Part shown: piece after piece, positions 34,173 through 45,072 of the stretch
Position numbering within the stretch: position 1 is the stretch's first letter
Layout of the letters: the number at the start of each line of letters is the position of its first letter
From: Gloeopeniophorella convolvens
Lineage: Eukaryota > Basidiomycota > Agaricomycetes > Russulales
Reading direction: 5' to 3'
DNA length: 64,000 bases
Assembly: GCA_022496205.1 (NCBI GenBank)
Contig: WTXD01000045.1
Span: 62,001-126,000, forward strand
Notes under the pieces: model-generated
Databases searched by the model: none
Told to the model about the DNA's origin: nothing
The model's input: only the letters and a program-made list of their open reading frames with translations
Made by a program: the position numbers and the translations under genes

Positions 34173-35315
34173 ATGGAGCTTATGAAGCCCACAGGCCGCG
34201 GAGAACCGGGCACGCCGGGTGACAGTATTCCAGTTTTTGACGCAGGGCGCGTGATGCCCCGTACGGCGCCAAACAGCAATTGTGAATCTGTTTGAACTCG
34301 TAATGTCTGCGCCTGATGCTTCCCCTGCATTCATACATTCTGGCTTGCCGTAAAAGATATCAAGAAAGGTCTGATCACGGGAAAACCAATATATTATGAA
34401 GGACCGCAGCGGATGACCTACGAGCTGACGTTGTGCCTATGCATCTTGCTGCACCCAAGAGGAGCTCGATCCCCTTCAGGTCGAAGCGCCCGTCAGCGAA
34501 TGGAAGCCCAGGGAAGCCCGGTCTCTGGATCATATGTAGCAGGGGTACGCAGTCAGCCAATGAACGCGAGCAGGATCAGTGGCAGCTTACAAGCACACCT
34601 CTATCGAGCATGCCAATGCAACACGCTCAGTCATCACCCAGACCAATCAAAACAGTACGAGCTTGTTTGACATTTAGGACTGCGCGAGGGCTTGCAAGGA
34701 CGCAGATTCAACAAGCCGACTTAAAGGATCCTTATCGATCGTGTTCAAAGTCGTAGCAGCGACTCCGAGTCGAATTTGTCAGAGGCTACACGATCGCCAG
34801 CATGGCAAGCCACGGAATGTCGAAGGGCCCGCGATGACCACACGGTGCTCAGGGCGTCTTCCGCCACTGCGTCTTCGTTCTTCGCGTCAGCTATGGATCA
34901 CCCCCGGAATGTCGTGTTTCGAAGGCCCTGGTCGGTGTAGTACCTGTCCCCCGTCTCCGTGGTGTCCCGGCGAGATGCTGTGAGGACGCGAAATTTGCCT
35001 GCACCTGGCAACGATGGTGCGCTCTGCACGGAGCGATTACATAGGCTCAGCACCACAGCTGAGGTTCGGAACCATTGCAAATCAAGTAGAACTCACGTGC
35101 GACCCATGCGCCCTCCATAAATGCACGTTCCATTCAGTGATTCGTTCGGCCTCGTAAATGAACGTAGCTCAAAGCCCTTCAAAGAGCGCAACGGTGGTAC
35201 GTTGACGACGTCGATCGCCAGCAGCAGTCGGCGCTTACAGGTGCCAGTGGACGCGGGACGTTGCGTCATCGTGTTCGCGCGCGCCGGCGTGTTTCTCACA
35301 CTCGCGGCCCTCTGA
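34173..35315 (+). pseudogene. Gene X, copy D, decayed
   Basis: It starts MELMKPTGRGEPGTPGD, but the first frame stops early. Related pieces (QPMNASRISGSLQAHLYRA, LVNERSSKPFKERNGG) are scattered over several frames. The ALINLAR end is absent. Sequence continues directly into the macro-domain gene at 35384. Confidence 0.35.
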
Positions 35316-35383
35316 CCACCCTCCACACTCCCGAGCAAAGCGAACTCTGCACAGTCTCGTTGCGCACTAGAAGTGACCGAAAC

Positions 35384-35737
35384 ATGACAGCAGCCATCCC
35401 ATTGCACAAGATCCCCACTCTCCGCGAGCTCTACCAGCGCGCGGCGATCACAACACGACGGTCTTCGAGCGCGCAAGCGCGCCCTCCGGCCGTCAGCTCG
35501 TTGCTAGACCGCGTCTCTGTCTAGTAAGTCTCAGAGGAGTTCATTTCTGCGATACTTGGGAACTAGCCTGGGTACTCCTGGTACTCAGCAGGGGTGACAT
35601 CACGCACGCGCAAGTTGACGCGATCGTCAACGCCGCCAACAGCGGACTCCTGGGTGCGCCCTCTATCGGATTGCTTCTGATGCACGCCGATAGCTCAGAT
35701 GGAGTACCGTAATTGTACCACTTAGGCGGCGGGGGAG
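35384..35737 (+). pseudogene. Macro-domain gene, 3'-truncated
   Basis: Exons 35384-35523, 35589-35653 and 35726-35737 read MTAAIPLHKIPTLRELYQRA, then SSLLDRVSVY, then RGDITHAQVDAIVNAANSGL followed by LGGGG. This is the N-terminal arm and first half of the ADP-ribose-binding fold of macro-domain proteins. These normally continue with VDGAIH and about 100 more residues. After the GTACGC donor at 35738 no such continuation was found, so the gene is cut off in the ligand-binding loop. Full members remove ADP-ribose marks or related metabolites; this one should not. An exon displaced further downstream cannot be excluded, but 35738-36470 shows nothing fitting. Confidence 0.75.
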
Positions 35738-36476
35738 GTACGCACGCATCGCCTCATTCCATCCTCGTGTCCGCCCGTACTGCCACGAATCGACCGTGTG
35801 ACTCTATTCAACACTTTGCTTGACCCCGTAGACATCATGTTGCTCTACAGGATATCCTTCAGCACTGTAAATGTGGCCGTATCGCCTGCGCTTCCTTGCC
35901 AACGTGATGCATCCCGGCAACCGCCGCGTTTACGAACAAGCCTGGGCATGTCTTCTGCTACCAACAACACATGCGGGGCCTCCTCGCGAGCCTCTAACTC
36001 GGTGTGACGGGCAACACATGCTGTGAGCTAAGATCCTTAGGGTGTGGCCCCCTATCCCTTTCTTCTCTCACTGTGCAGATGAGCAGTGTGTGTGACTGAG
36101 CAGGGCTGAATGTGCTCATGTACGTCCTCCTGCGGCATCTCTTTCGAACGCGCCGGCGACCTGACTCCGCATCCGTGGTGATCTACTGCAATAGCACCCA
36201 TTGCCGTACCGTTTTGCCTTGGCCACATCACCATCATCACATCGCAACACCGCACTGCTCACCTAGCGCCGGCCAGTGTTACCTTAGAATATTATCTTAC
36301 CATTGCACACTGGTAGCATACTTTTATCTTCGGTTTTGCCTTGAGCTCCCCGTATGATCACCATGAATAAGTGGCAACTTCAATGACTTCTGTCCCGCGC
36401 AGGGCACGAGTTTTGCTAGTATGATTATATGTACAGACCAGCAGCCCTAAATAAGACAACCCTCGCGAACATAGAT
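35738..36476. other. No supported gene
   Basis: About 740 bp after the macro-domain fragment. A short frame around 35900-36000 reads RRVYEQAWACLLLPTTHAG but has no partner exon. Confidence 0.35.
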
Positions 36477-38313
36477 TCACGAACCATCAGACCGTGGTGG
36501 GACATCCACCTTCTCTGGGGCGACATATAGCTGTCCTTGAGCTGACTCCAGATCTCCCTTCGAGAAGGTTTTGTCCGACTGGGTGTGGGTGAACGAATCG
36601 TGGTCCGATCCCATATTCATCGAGATTTCGATGGGCCGCATGGGGATTGTTGCCGTCGTCTCGGTGGGAGCTGAGCGGAAGCGAATGCCACTCACAGGGG
36701 CAGCGGTCCGAGGCCCTGCAGGCCGGTCGGAGCTGGACAAAGATTATCATCTAGCAAGCAATGTAACAACAGCAGCACATACATGTATTTCGTAACAGCT
36801 CCCCAGTTAGTGAGGGCACGATGCATCCGGGTAGAACCAATGACACTGCACCATTCGATCAGGAGATGGAGGGATGAGAGAGATGATGTACTCACAGGAC
36901 CATGACTAGACATTCAGAGGTAGGCAAGTTTAGGCCCATTCACCGGTGAACTGACATGATACGTACGTGCAGGAGTTTGGAACATCTGGAAATATATTTA
37001 AGTCACGAAACAAAGCAAACTTAGGCACCGAAGGCATACCAAATTCCACGGATCTGAGTCACAGCTGAGGTCCATCAGGCGTCAGCAGGCAATAGAAGGA
37101 AAACGTACCATTAAGGTTCATGTAAAGCATAACCTTGCGAATGAAAGAGTAAAAAGGAATGGATACGTGAGATAAGTGAGAAGAGCGCACAATCATCGGA
37201 ATTTCTACAAGCACCGCAAGCGTCAGCCATGTCAAGCCCTGATACAGTGAGTACTTGAGTCATCAAAATTAGTAGAAACGTTATACACACCTGGTTCCAC
37301 AGAAGGCGCCAGAGGCCTGACTTCACGAGTTCGCCCTTGCGCCAGAGGCCGAGAAGCATGGTAACAAGAAGGATGGTGTCCGTCACCAATGTGACAATAG
37401 ATAGCGGTCGTCCGCGGACCGTGAACAGATAGAGGCATCCACCACCTTGCAGGTTCCACAACGAGTGCGCCTATTGCGCACTGACGGTTCAGTCGGAATA
37501 ACTTCCACTGGGACGATGAGGCGTACCCGAACGATGTCTACGTATGCGTCAGTCAAGAATGCGATAGCCACCTGTAAAATACTGACCATGTATCCAGAAC
37601 GCTACGTTTATGAGCCAGACAGCCATCGACAACACTATGACCAACGGCTTGCGCTCCCAAATCGCCGAGCTGCATTGTCTGGCATTGAGGCAAAGGGGCG
37701 CCAGAGCTTATTAGGGGATAACGCACATTCGCACGACGATTAGGAATGAGCCTGCGGCCAGCGCCACGGCAGAGAACAGCTGAACCAAGGTCAGGGCGTT
37801 GCACAGGGTGCTATGACAGGGAACCGCACCAAACACCATACGATCCAGACCTGAAACTCAATCAGAAGGGGGAGATGGTGCGAGGTGAGTAGTGGTGCAG
37901 CGAACCTGACAGTCAATCGGCTTGGTTGCGTCCATGCCGATCAGGTTCATCATCGTGAACAAGAGGGTGCTGACGCGAGCAGTGATATAGACCTGGCAGA
38001 GGTGCGAGTTGAGTCGAGCAAGAGTAGAGGATGCCAAGATGCGTACCCCCAACGTCCAGAGCCATTTGCGCTTACGCGTGACAAAGCTCCACTCGTAATG
38101 AATGTTCGCAAAGAACTCCCAACTGGATGGAGCGTGTCAGAAGGAGAGAGGGGAAAGGTGAAAAGACAAACATATAGATACCGGCGAGAATATGTTCCAA
38201 CTTGACGAAGTCAACTATGATGGAGGGGTGAGGATGACAGGCGCGAGGACTCGGGCAGGGACGTGCGAACGGTAGGTCTCAGCGAGGCGTGTGGGGTCTT
38301 GCCAGTTAGTCAT
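36477..38313 (-). CDS. DUF6533-type multi-pass membrane protein
   Basis: Starts at 38313 (MTNWQDPTRLAETY). The DUF6533 N-terminal signature follows: WEFFANIHYEWSFVTRKRKW, then YITARVSTLLFTMMNL and KPIDCQ. Later helices are LVQLFSAVALAAGSFLIVVR, PLVIVLSMAVWLINVAFWIH, VTLVTDTILLVTMLLGLWRK and LTLAVLVEIPMIV. Then comes the family's LNLNDPWNL MFQTPA site and GSTRMHRALTNWG. The hydrophilic tail ends VDVPPRSDGS. DUF6533 proteins are common fungal membrane proteins of unknown function. Splicing between 37800 and 37850 needs a 26 nt intron (37811-37836), too short to be believable, so a small deletion or frameshift may have damaged the gene. Single copy in the window. Confidence 0.68.
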
Positions 38314-39307
38314 GGCGACTGGGAGGTGGCCGCGCCGGGGCAGGGAAAGCGGGGACGAGACATCCAGGAGAGGAAGAGATATAGACAGGACGGACAGCGG
38401 GCGCTCATGCCAGGTACCTGGGAGCGACGATTGAATCAGAGGGACGACATGTCACCAGATATCTGATATCAGCACTGGTGGGAGTTGGGTGGGAGAGTGG
38501 CAGTGCGAAGCTGCGGCCCCGCTCGGCCCACCCGGCCATCGCGACTACATCACCAGCTAAATGAGCGTCAGTTGCGTCCATCCCTCCTAAAGCTCGACTT
38601 TGCCTTCTCTTTTCCCGGGCTCCTCCTTCTCAGTGCCTTTGTAACATCTTCTAAGGCCCCGCTATCACCTCACTCGAGCATACTTCTCCTGATCATCACC
38701 GCAGCTTCTCGTGCGGAACTCCCGGACAGCGAGCCACTATCGTTTCACGAAGCCCCCTACTCGAGCTGTCGTGACGTCGCAACTGGCGACCCCCGCCATA
38801 CATATGTATGCGCGCTACAGCTGTTCCACGCGTCGAAAAATAAAAAAGTGAAAAATGGAGGAAAACCCATCATGATGCACATCTCGTGTGATCCACAGCA
38901 TCCAGACCCCCCAAAGTGCATAAAATATTCAAGGAAAAGCCCTTCCAAGTGTTTGAGGGCAGAAATGTGGAATCAAAGCAGTGTAACGCATATGGGCGGG
39001 GAGGTTGTGCCGAGTCAGTAGAATGTACACTGATGGCACGAATTCCTTGCTCGCACACAGTTTCTGTGCTACAAACTGCTTCCCCGAGCCGAAATGAGCA
39101 TCCTGTGTGCTGACAGACATTCTAGGATGTACCTTTCAATTCAACCATGGCCTAGTAGTCCATAATCCACCTACGTTGATTGAGTGCCGTGCACACTTGA
39201 GACCACGCGCGCACGACGCCGACGGGGGGAGGGGAACAGTCGAGTGCAGGGCCAGCTCGGGCACGTGTGCTGCGCGGGCGATCCAATCGCAAAAAAAAAC
39301 GAGATCT
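38314..39307. other. No supported gene
   Basis: The longest frame (38485-39021, +, 178 codons) resembles no family and has no splice context. It is probably chance. Confidence 0.35.
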
Positions 39308-39414
39308 TGACGAGGAGACTTGAGGGAACAAGCAATGCAGGAGGTGGGATAAACAGTATAAGATGGCGTCCGTAAGCACTGCGTCGCGAGGAAGAGTAAT
39401 CACGGTACGCTGAG
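39308..39414. repeat. About 108 bp repeat, second copy
   Basis: Same orientation and order of shared words as 31564-31671. It sits at the inner end of the right arm of the inverted duplication. Confidence 0.7.
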
Positions 39415-39636
39415 GCATTTACCGTGTCTGAGGACACCATCGGCATCAACTGGTGGAATGGCAATAGCGTAAGACTTCCGAGTAAGGAGTCATCAATACG
39501 AAGAGTAGAATACCGGGGAGGGGGGGGGGCTTGGGACGATGTACAAAGGTGCGTGTACAAGGTTTTCGTCGGTCCGCACCAGAATATCGGCACGATATAA
39601 TGGTTCGTCGGATGACCCTTGAATGATCTACATGAT

Positions 39637-39850
39637 AGAGTCTGCACCCGCCATGTCTGCGAAGATATAGAGGGGGCCCTCGACCGAGCCTGGACCCAGG
39701 CTCTGTCTCACTAGTCTCCTATACGTCAGCTAGATTCTCGCGGTTTCCGGACACGCAGCAGACTATGTGTCTTCAAAGATCAGAAGTCGGTGCACATACC
39801 GACTCATCGTTTCATCTATCAAGTTCACCCAGCGGCGAGCCAAGCGCCCT
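39637..39850 (-). pseudogene. Mirror copy of unidentified remnant
   Basis: It matches 13020-13290 in reverse: NLIDETMSRYVHRLLIFED, a frameshifted gap, then LVRQSLGPGSVEGPLYIFAD and a stop. The 5' part seen at 12798-13000 is missing. Its frames are more open than the left copy over this short stretch, which supports a former coding role. Confidence 0.4.
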
Positions 39851-40066
39851 TCACGGGTTCCGCGCTGCAACTGTCAACTATGAAGCTTGAAGGATGAACA
39901 CCACGAGCGCTCAACTGCGTCTGCATTCAAAGAATTAGTGACTACTTGAACTTTGATGTGTATTGTAGGGTGAATTATGGAATTCGCACTGAGGAGGACT
40001 ATAGGTAATGGCCGGCGTCACATCTCGTTCCGAACGAAACTTTGACATGAAGCGCGTGGTCGACAG

Positions 40067-41603
40067 CTACCTGAAATTCGTGCGCGCGCTGAGTAATGGC
40101 ACGTCATTGCTTCTATCATAATTCAAATCATCGCCATCGTCCTTCGCGATTGTCGTAAGATGGACTTGCTTCCCGAGTGTATTGTCCGCATCAGAAGGCT
40201 CGAGTAGCTCCGCGCGGAGCCTGTCCCGGTCGAGCAGCGTTGACAATAATGCCTGCAGATCTGCTTAGCTGGTCGGACTACGCCAAGGGGGGGGGGGGGG
40301 TGACATACGCTGGTGTGGAAAATGCCAACGTTTTGCCCGGGGATGCTGTAAAGGGACGTGTTCGGGAGTACAATCCACACAATCGTGTAGGTGACAGAGC
40401 AGATGGTTGCGAGCAGGCCCGCCTGCACAGCGCCTCGGACGAGATGGCGAATGACGGCCCCTGACCTCAGGAAACCGCTGCGGGACTTGAAGAGCGCACG
40501 GGTCAACAGAGCTATGGCACAATGCGTAAGTGAAGCTACTCCAGACGTGGCGACAGAACCGACCGTTGATGGTGATCGCGGTGGCACTTTGCAGAGCGTG
40601 CCAGGATATGACCAAGGCACTGTAGGCGGATGCTTTCTCGTGATGAGCAGGGCGTCTGCGTATTCAAACTCTGTGAGTTGCTGGGACGCGTGGGTACCGC
40701 TATCGTACATTTTGATCACCCAAGCACGCGAGGCAACGCTTACGCCGAGCACAAGCGACGTAATTGCCAGCAGCACAATCAGGATCAGCTCGCGCTTTCT
40801 TTTCGTAAGACCGTAGAGGCTGACAACACGAACTTCGCGTGAGCGGGGTCGACGACGACGGCGGCGGCGATGGCATGGCAATGACTCACCGAGACGCCAT
40901 AAACAGATTTGTGAGAAAGAAGGTGGTTGAGACGATGACCGGGGAAAAGGTGTATGGCCAGACACCCTCTGCAAGACACTGTAAGCTATCATATCATGAT
41001 CGCAGGGTGCAACGCGCTCGCTTTTGAATAGCTTCGGATCCCCGTAATTGGTGATGCTTGGGTTGACCCGTCAGCCTCGCAGAGTCAGGGGCTTAATTGG
41101 CGAGTACGAACCAGTAGATCCATATTCCAGAGAAGAGCCTCCGTTCACTAGATGAGAAACGATGTCTTTCTGGTCATGAACGCACTCACTCGATAGTGTG
41201 GAGAGTATGAAGGATGAACAACGTGGCTATGAGAGCTCTGCTACCACTTAGTACCCTGTACATGGGCGGAGAGCCGTTGGGTGCCTGACGTACTTCACCT
41301 TCTGACTGTCGTTGAATCCTTCGTGTAGGGTCAGTCACAGAATTGTTGAGGCGATATAACGTGCGCTTACTTCGGTACCAGTAACAGCAACATTGATGGG
41401 CTACTGTCCCATACATGTATGCATTCACTAGGTGAATCGGTAAGGAAGAGAAGCAGCAGCAGGAGATACAGGATGACTCACAGACGGCTGCGCAGAGTAT
41501 GGCTCCTGCCACTCGGAGTCATCTGGTAGCTCAGCTCGAGGCATCGGTGCACGAGCTTACCGAGTGTTGGGGCCCAATTCGTGGCGTTATTACTTCCACT
41601 CAT
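40067..41603 (-). CDS. DUF6534-type multi-pass membrane protein, right-arm copy
   Basis: Starts at 41603 (MSGSNNATNWAPTLG) and stops at 40067 (LLSARTNFR). Landmarks are RALIATLFILHTLHTIE, KRKRELILIVLLAITSLVLG, KSRSGFLRSGAVIRHLVRGA and QAGLLATICS. The last intron has a normal GTATGT donor, whereas the left copy has GC. The acceptor corresponding to 11672-11673 of the left copy is changed (GACGG in place of ACAGG), so one internal intron may be misspliced here. A run of about 14 C on the coding strand lies in the last intron. Function unknown, as for the left copy. Confidence 0.65.
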
Positions 41604-41803
41604 GACAAGCAGTGGTAGCTCCCAGGATCCGCTCAGTGCACGGAGAGCTCGCGGGAGATTGTCGGAGAAGATAAATGCGAACAAAGCAATGAGGCATTGT
41701 AAGCACTGTTTATAGTTGATGCTAACCGCACACCGTATGTAGCTAAATGCGGGTTGATTGAGATTGGCAAAACATTCTTATGTATAGGGACGAACTAGAG
41801 CAC

Positions 41804-41989
41804 TTACGTACATGGAGGAATCCAGTCAATATGATAGAGTCGACGGTGGAACGTGGAACCATCGCCCATTGGGCGGAGGAGACGGGGAAGTACACCGCCG
41901 ACGCTGAGGACCGCAGCGGGAACGCCAATCCGTCCCCGTGTGTCCCCAGCGGCGGGCCAGCGCGCAAAACATTTCATTTCATCCCTCAA
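41804..41989 (-). other. Conserved paired coding-like segment, mirror copy
   Basis: It keeps the frame LPRLLRPMGDGSTFHRRLYH and WIPPC of the left copy at 10735-10929, with the same donor-like GTACGTAAG after it. Unrecognised. Confidence 0.3.
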
Positions 41990-42462
41990 TGGTCGAGGAA
42001 GGTCGAAGCAGGTTCATCTCCGCCGAACGTCTTTCGAGTTGTAGGGCTAAGTGATGTCACGGGTAGCTCCAGCCATCATGGCAGTACAAGGGCAGAACCA
42101 GTCGCGTCATGCGGGTGAGGGATATATACCGGGTGCGCCTTGGTGGTGAACCGGTGGTCCTGGTCATTCTGCACCAGCACGGCGGAATGATATTACGCTC
42201 GAAAGATGTCCGCGCGTCAGCCGCGTTGCATGGCCATACCATATATGTTGCAGCGACTTCGTCACAGAGGTGCTGGTACGGGGTCCATTAAAGTTTGAAG
42301 GTGCATCGTTCGTGATGTAGCATTGAAGTACTAGTTGGTTCAAGGGCCGTCCCACGGCAGGCCACAACAGATCGAGAGACCCGTTGTTTACGTGATATGT
42401 TGCCACGGCTGCATTGAGGGCCGGGTCCCGGATGCCACTCTTGAATCTGTCATACTCTCCCT

Positions 42463-42977
42463 ATGTCTTCGCCTCCGTCTGCTCAGCCGCTCAAAGTACC
42501 TTCCGTAAATGGCCCAGTCAAGGGAGATCAAGGTTCCAAGACGCCTGTCGCCTCGCGTGGCCCTTCCCCGGGCCCCTCGAAGCCGCTTGCCAACCCCGCC
42601 GACATCTCGAGTCCTCATGAGCTTACCGCATTCGTGAGCCCACAGCTCGTCGCTGCAACTCTCTCTGATCTATGAGGTCGTGGTTCTACACAGGTCGAGA
42701 CGCTTCTTGAACAGTTGGACGCTAAGTTCAATGACATGTCCTCCCAGATCATTGACCGCAGTCAGTCGCTATTTCGTACCCTCTGCCCCTAGTTCACCCT
42801 CATCCTCCTTTTACTGCAGTGATGCAAACGTCAAATCGCGTGGACGCCTTAGAATCGTCCATTCAAGATATCATAAACGGAGACGGAGCCTCGAGTACCG
42901 CGCCGAGTGATTCGCCATCACCCGCTCCGGTAGCCGTCACCCCACAGACAAGGCGCACACGAAGTGGTCTGCAATAA
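42463..42977 (+). CDS. HSBP1: Heat shock factor binding protein 1 homolog, right-arm copy
   Basis: Exons 42463-42633, 42694-42760 and 42820-42977 have exactly the same lengths (171, 67, 158 nt) as the left copy and give 131 residues. The coiled coil is conserved (VETLLEQLDAKFNDMSSQII, then VDALESSIQDIINGD), with only a few substitutions such as Asp to Asn in the middle. Both copies keep frame and splice sites, so both may be made. HSBP1 acts on heat shock factor in the nucleus. Preceded by sequence matching the left arm's 10177-10734 and followed by the shared HSBP1/F-box spacer. Confidence 0.88.
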
Positions 42978-43493
42978 TCAGTCATATTCGGCGTCAGTAA
43001 AGCCCCGATCATCCCGGCGCTACTGTTGCTGAGCGCTGGGCGCCCACCCGTCTGATGACCTTCGCAGAGTGGCGGAGCCTCGGGAAGATGGTCGTTGAGC
43101 TGTAGATGAGGGTGCAGAGAGGAACCAACCTTCGTGCGCTATCGGACTGCGCAAAGACATCCGACGTACCACGTCGGCATGTAGGTCATACAACCCGCCC
43201 GAATGGTACGCCCGCTTGGCATATGCCCTGGGATTTACCAAACCTGTGTTCTGTGTTGCTGCTCTGCCTGATTGCCTAGACGGAGGGCACTGGGACCAAT
43301 GGCGTAGCTATAGTCCCTGGAGCCTTGAAATCCGCCCCTGCCACTAGCATACAGTAGCAGGAAACACTTGGTATAATTGTACAACATCCCATAAGACCTA
43401 CAAAGATAGTACAGCAGCCATATACCATCCGCCCGAGGCGCAGGTTTCCGACGCATGTAACATTGCTACGAGACGAGGTCAGGCAATAACTCG

Positions 43494-44720
43494 TCAAGAG
43501 CGTGGCGTTCGAGTGGTCGGGCTCCATTCTCGTGGCCAGATCCACCACCAGCCTCCGTAGTTCCATGCGCCCCATCGGCCAGCCATTCCAAAGGGCGTAA
43601 CAACACCATCCCATTCCCGTGTGATGCCCTCGTCCTGCACCGTCCTAGCAGATACAAGTCCTGTCCGGGAGTCGCAGGTCCCGGCCATCGTGAATCGCCC
43701 AACGGCATCTTCGGCCTGGAACGAGATGTAGCGGGATTCTCCGGCCTCCGGTGGCGCTATCTGCAAGTCGAAAAACATAGGCATGTCCCCGACTATGCAC
43801 TGTGGGGGGAGTCCGGTGGTACAATAGCCTGCCCAGGGTTTCGGGGAGGTGGATAGTCCCGCGAAAGGAGTACCCGCCATGCCGTCTTGCAGCCACGGCC
43901 GTATCGAGCCGGGCCCCAGCAGGAAAGGCTCGCCGTAGGGAAGCAATACTAGGCCAGAGCGAGGGATTCGCGGCGCTTCCAAGATATAGGGTGGGTTTGG
44001 GTCCTCGAAGCGCAGCTCGAGATGCATGATCAACTGAACGACGAGGCACACAGAGAAGCGACGTGAGATGCGCTCGTAAGAGTCGTCGAGACTCTGGGGT
44101 GAGAGCCTAGGGCTCAATTTGTGGATAAAGATTGCAGAGTATTGGTCTCCTGCTGCGTAGGACCTGTAGAGCGCCCTGACGACTGAGTAGCGTAAATATT
44201 CCCAGATGCTTTCAAATATTGCCCTAAACTCAGGGCCTGCATCGTCTATCGAACAATAACATCAACAGTATGCCCACGAGAATAAACGGAGGTCGACACA
44301 CCATACATGAAGAGCGCAGCCATGCCGAAGCATGCTCGCTCATACCAATCGCACTCAGATGAGCTCGAAGCCGACAAGCTGTTAGGAGAGCTTGATCGTG
44401 GTGCAAGCTCTGGAGAGAAACACAGCTGTGTTATCGTGAGCATGAACGCTTTGATGACTCCGTGGTATCGGGCGTCTATAACTCGCGGAACATTGTTCAA
44501 CCCTGCAGTGACGTCGGATTCTCATGTTCGGTTCAGTATCTGTGCAGACGAATAGACGTACGGTGGTGCATCGCCACCGATGGTAGCACTTCGCTCAAGA
44601 GTTTCACCCAAGCTACAGACTTGACTCCGTCGAGTCGAGTACGAGAAACAAGCAGTGCCGGTGCTGGACCACCATCGTTGGGGATATCGTCGCGCCACTC
44701 AAGCCACGACCAGTCCTCGT

Positions 44721-44754
<34 letters not shown>

Positions 44755-45072
44755 ATCGAGACTGGCTGATTGGATTCGGAAATAGTCTTCGGCAACCGCT
44801 TGGTCGAGGAGCTGTTCTATCCTGGAACACGCATAATCCGCGCGCATCCAACGCTTCAGAAGAGCAGGAAAAGGGGTATCCGCTGCCTGATTTTCGTCGT
44901 CCCAGGCGCCTGTGTCCCATCCCCGGAGCGAGATACGCTGCCTGTAGAGTGCCGGTGCCGACAGGGCTTTGTTGACGAAGCGATTGGTGAGGCCAAGCGC
45001 AAGGACATCTGCTGTTGCTGGGAGGTGAAGGGCGATCTCGAAGAAAAGTTCAGCGGGAAAGGGCATGGCCAT
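43494..45072 (-). CDS. F-box protein, right-arm copy
   Basis: Exons 45072-44562, 44502-44302 and 44245-43494 give 487 residues. The F-box spans about residues 3-50 (MPFPAELFFEIALHLP, LALGLTNRFVNKAL). An acidic run after about residue 105 is longer than in the left copy because of a GAG-GGC/GAG-GAC codon repeat (44717-44757), giving alternating Glu-Gly and then Glu-Asp. The C-terminal Trp/Gly-rich region is conserved (NYGGWWWIWPREWSPTTRT). Both copies are open throughout, so a distinct substrate choice by each is possible. An SCF role is inferred from the F-box alone. Confidence 0.8.

Larger units (their letters stand above)
32504..45072 (-). repeat. Right arm of large inverted duplication
   Basis: Mirror of 7467-16872. 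It differs by carrying the macro-domain fragment, the DUF6533 gene and the 108 bp repeat between gene X copy D and the remnant at 39637. The inner end was further copied to give units B and C. Confidence 0.85.

Noticed and set aside
38485..39021. 178-codon plus frame
   Set aside because: No family resemblance, no splice context and odd composition at its end (Lys-rich, low complexity).
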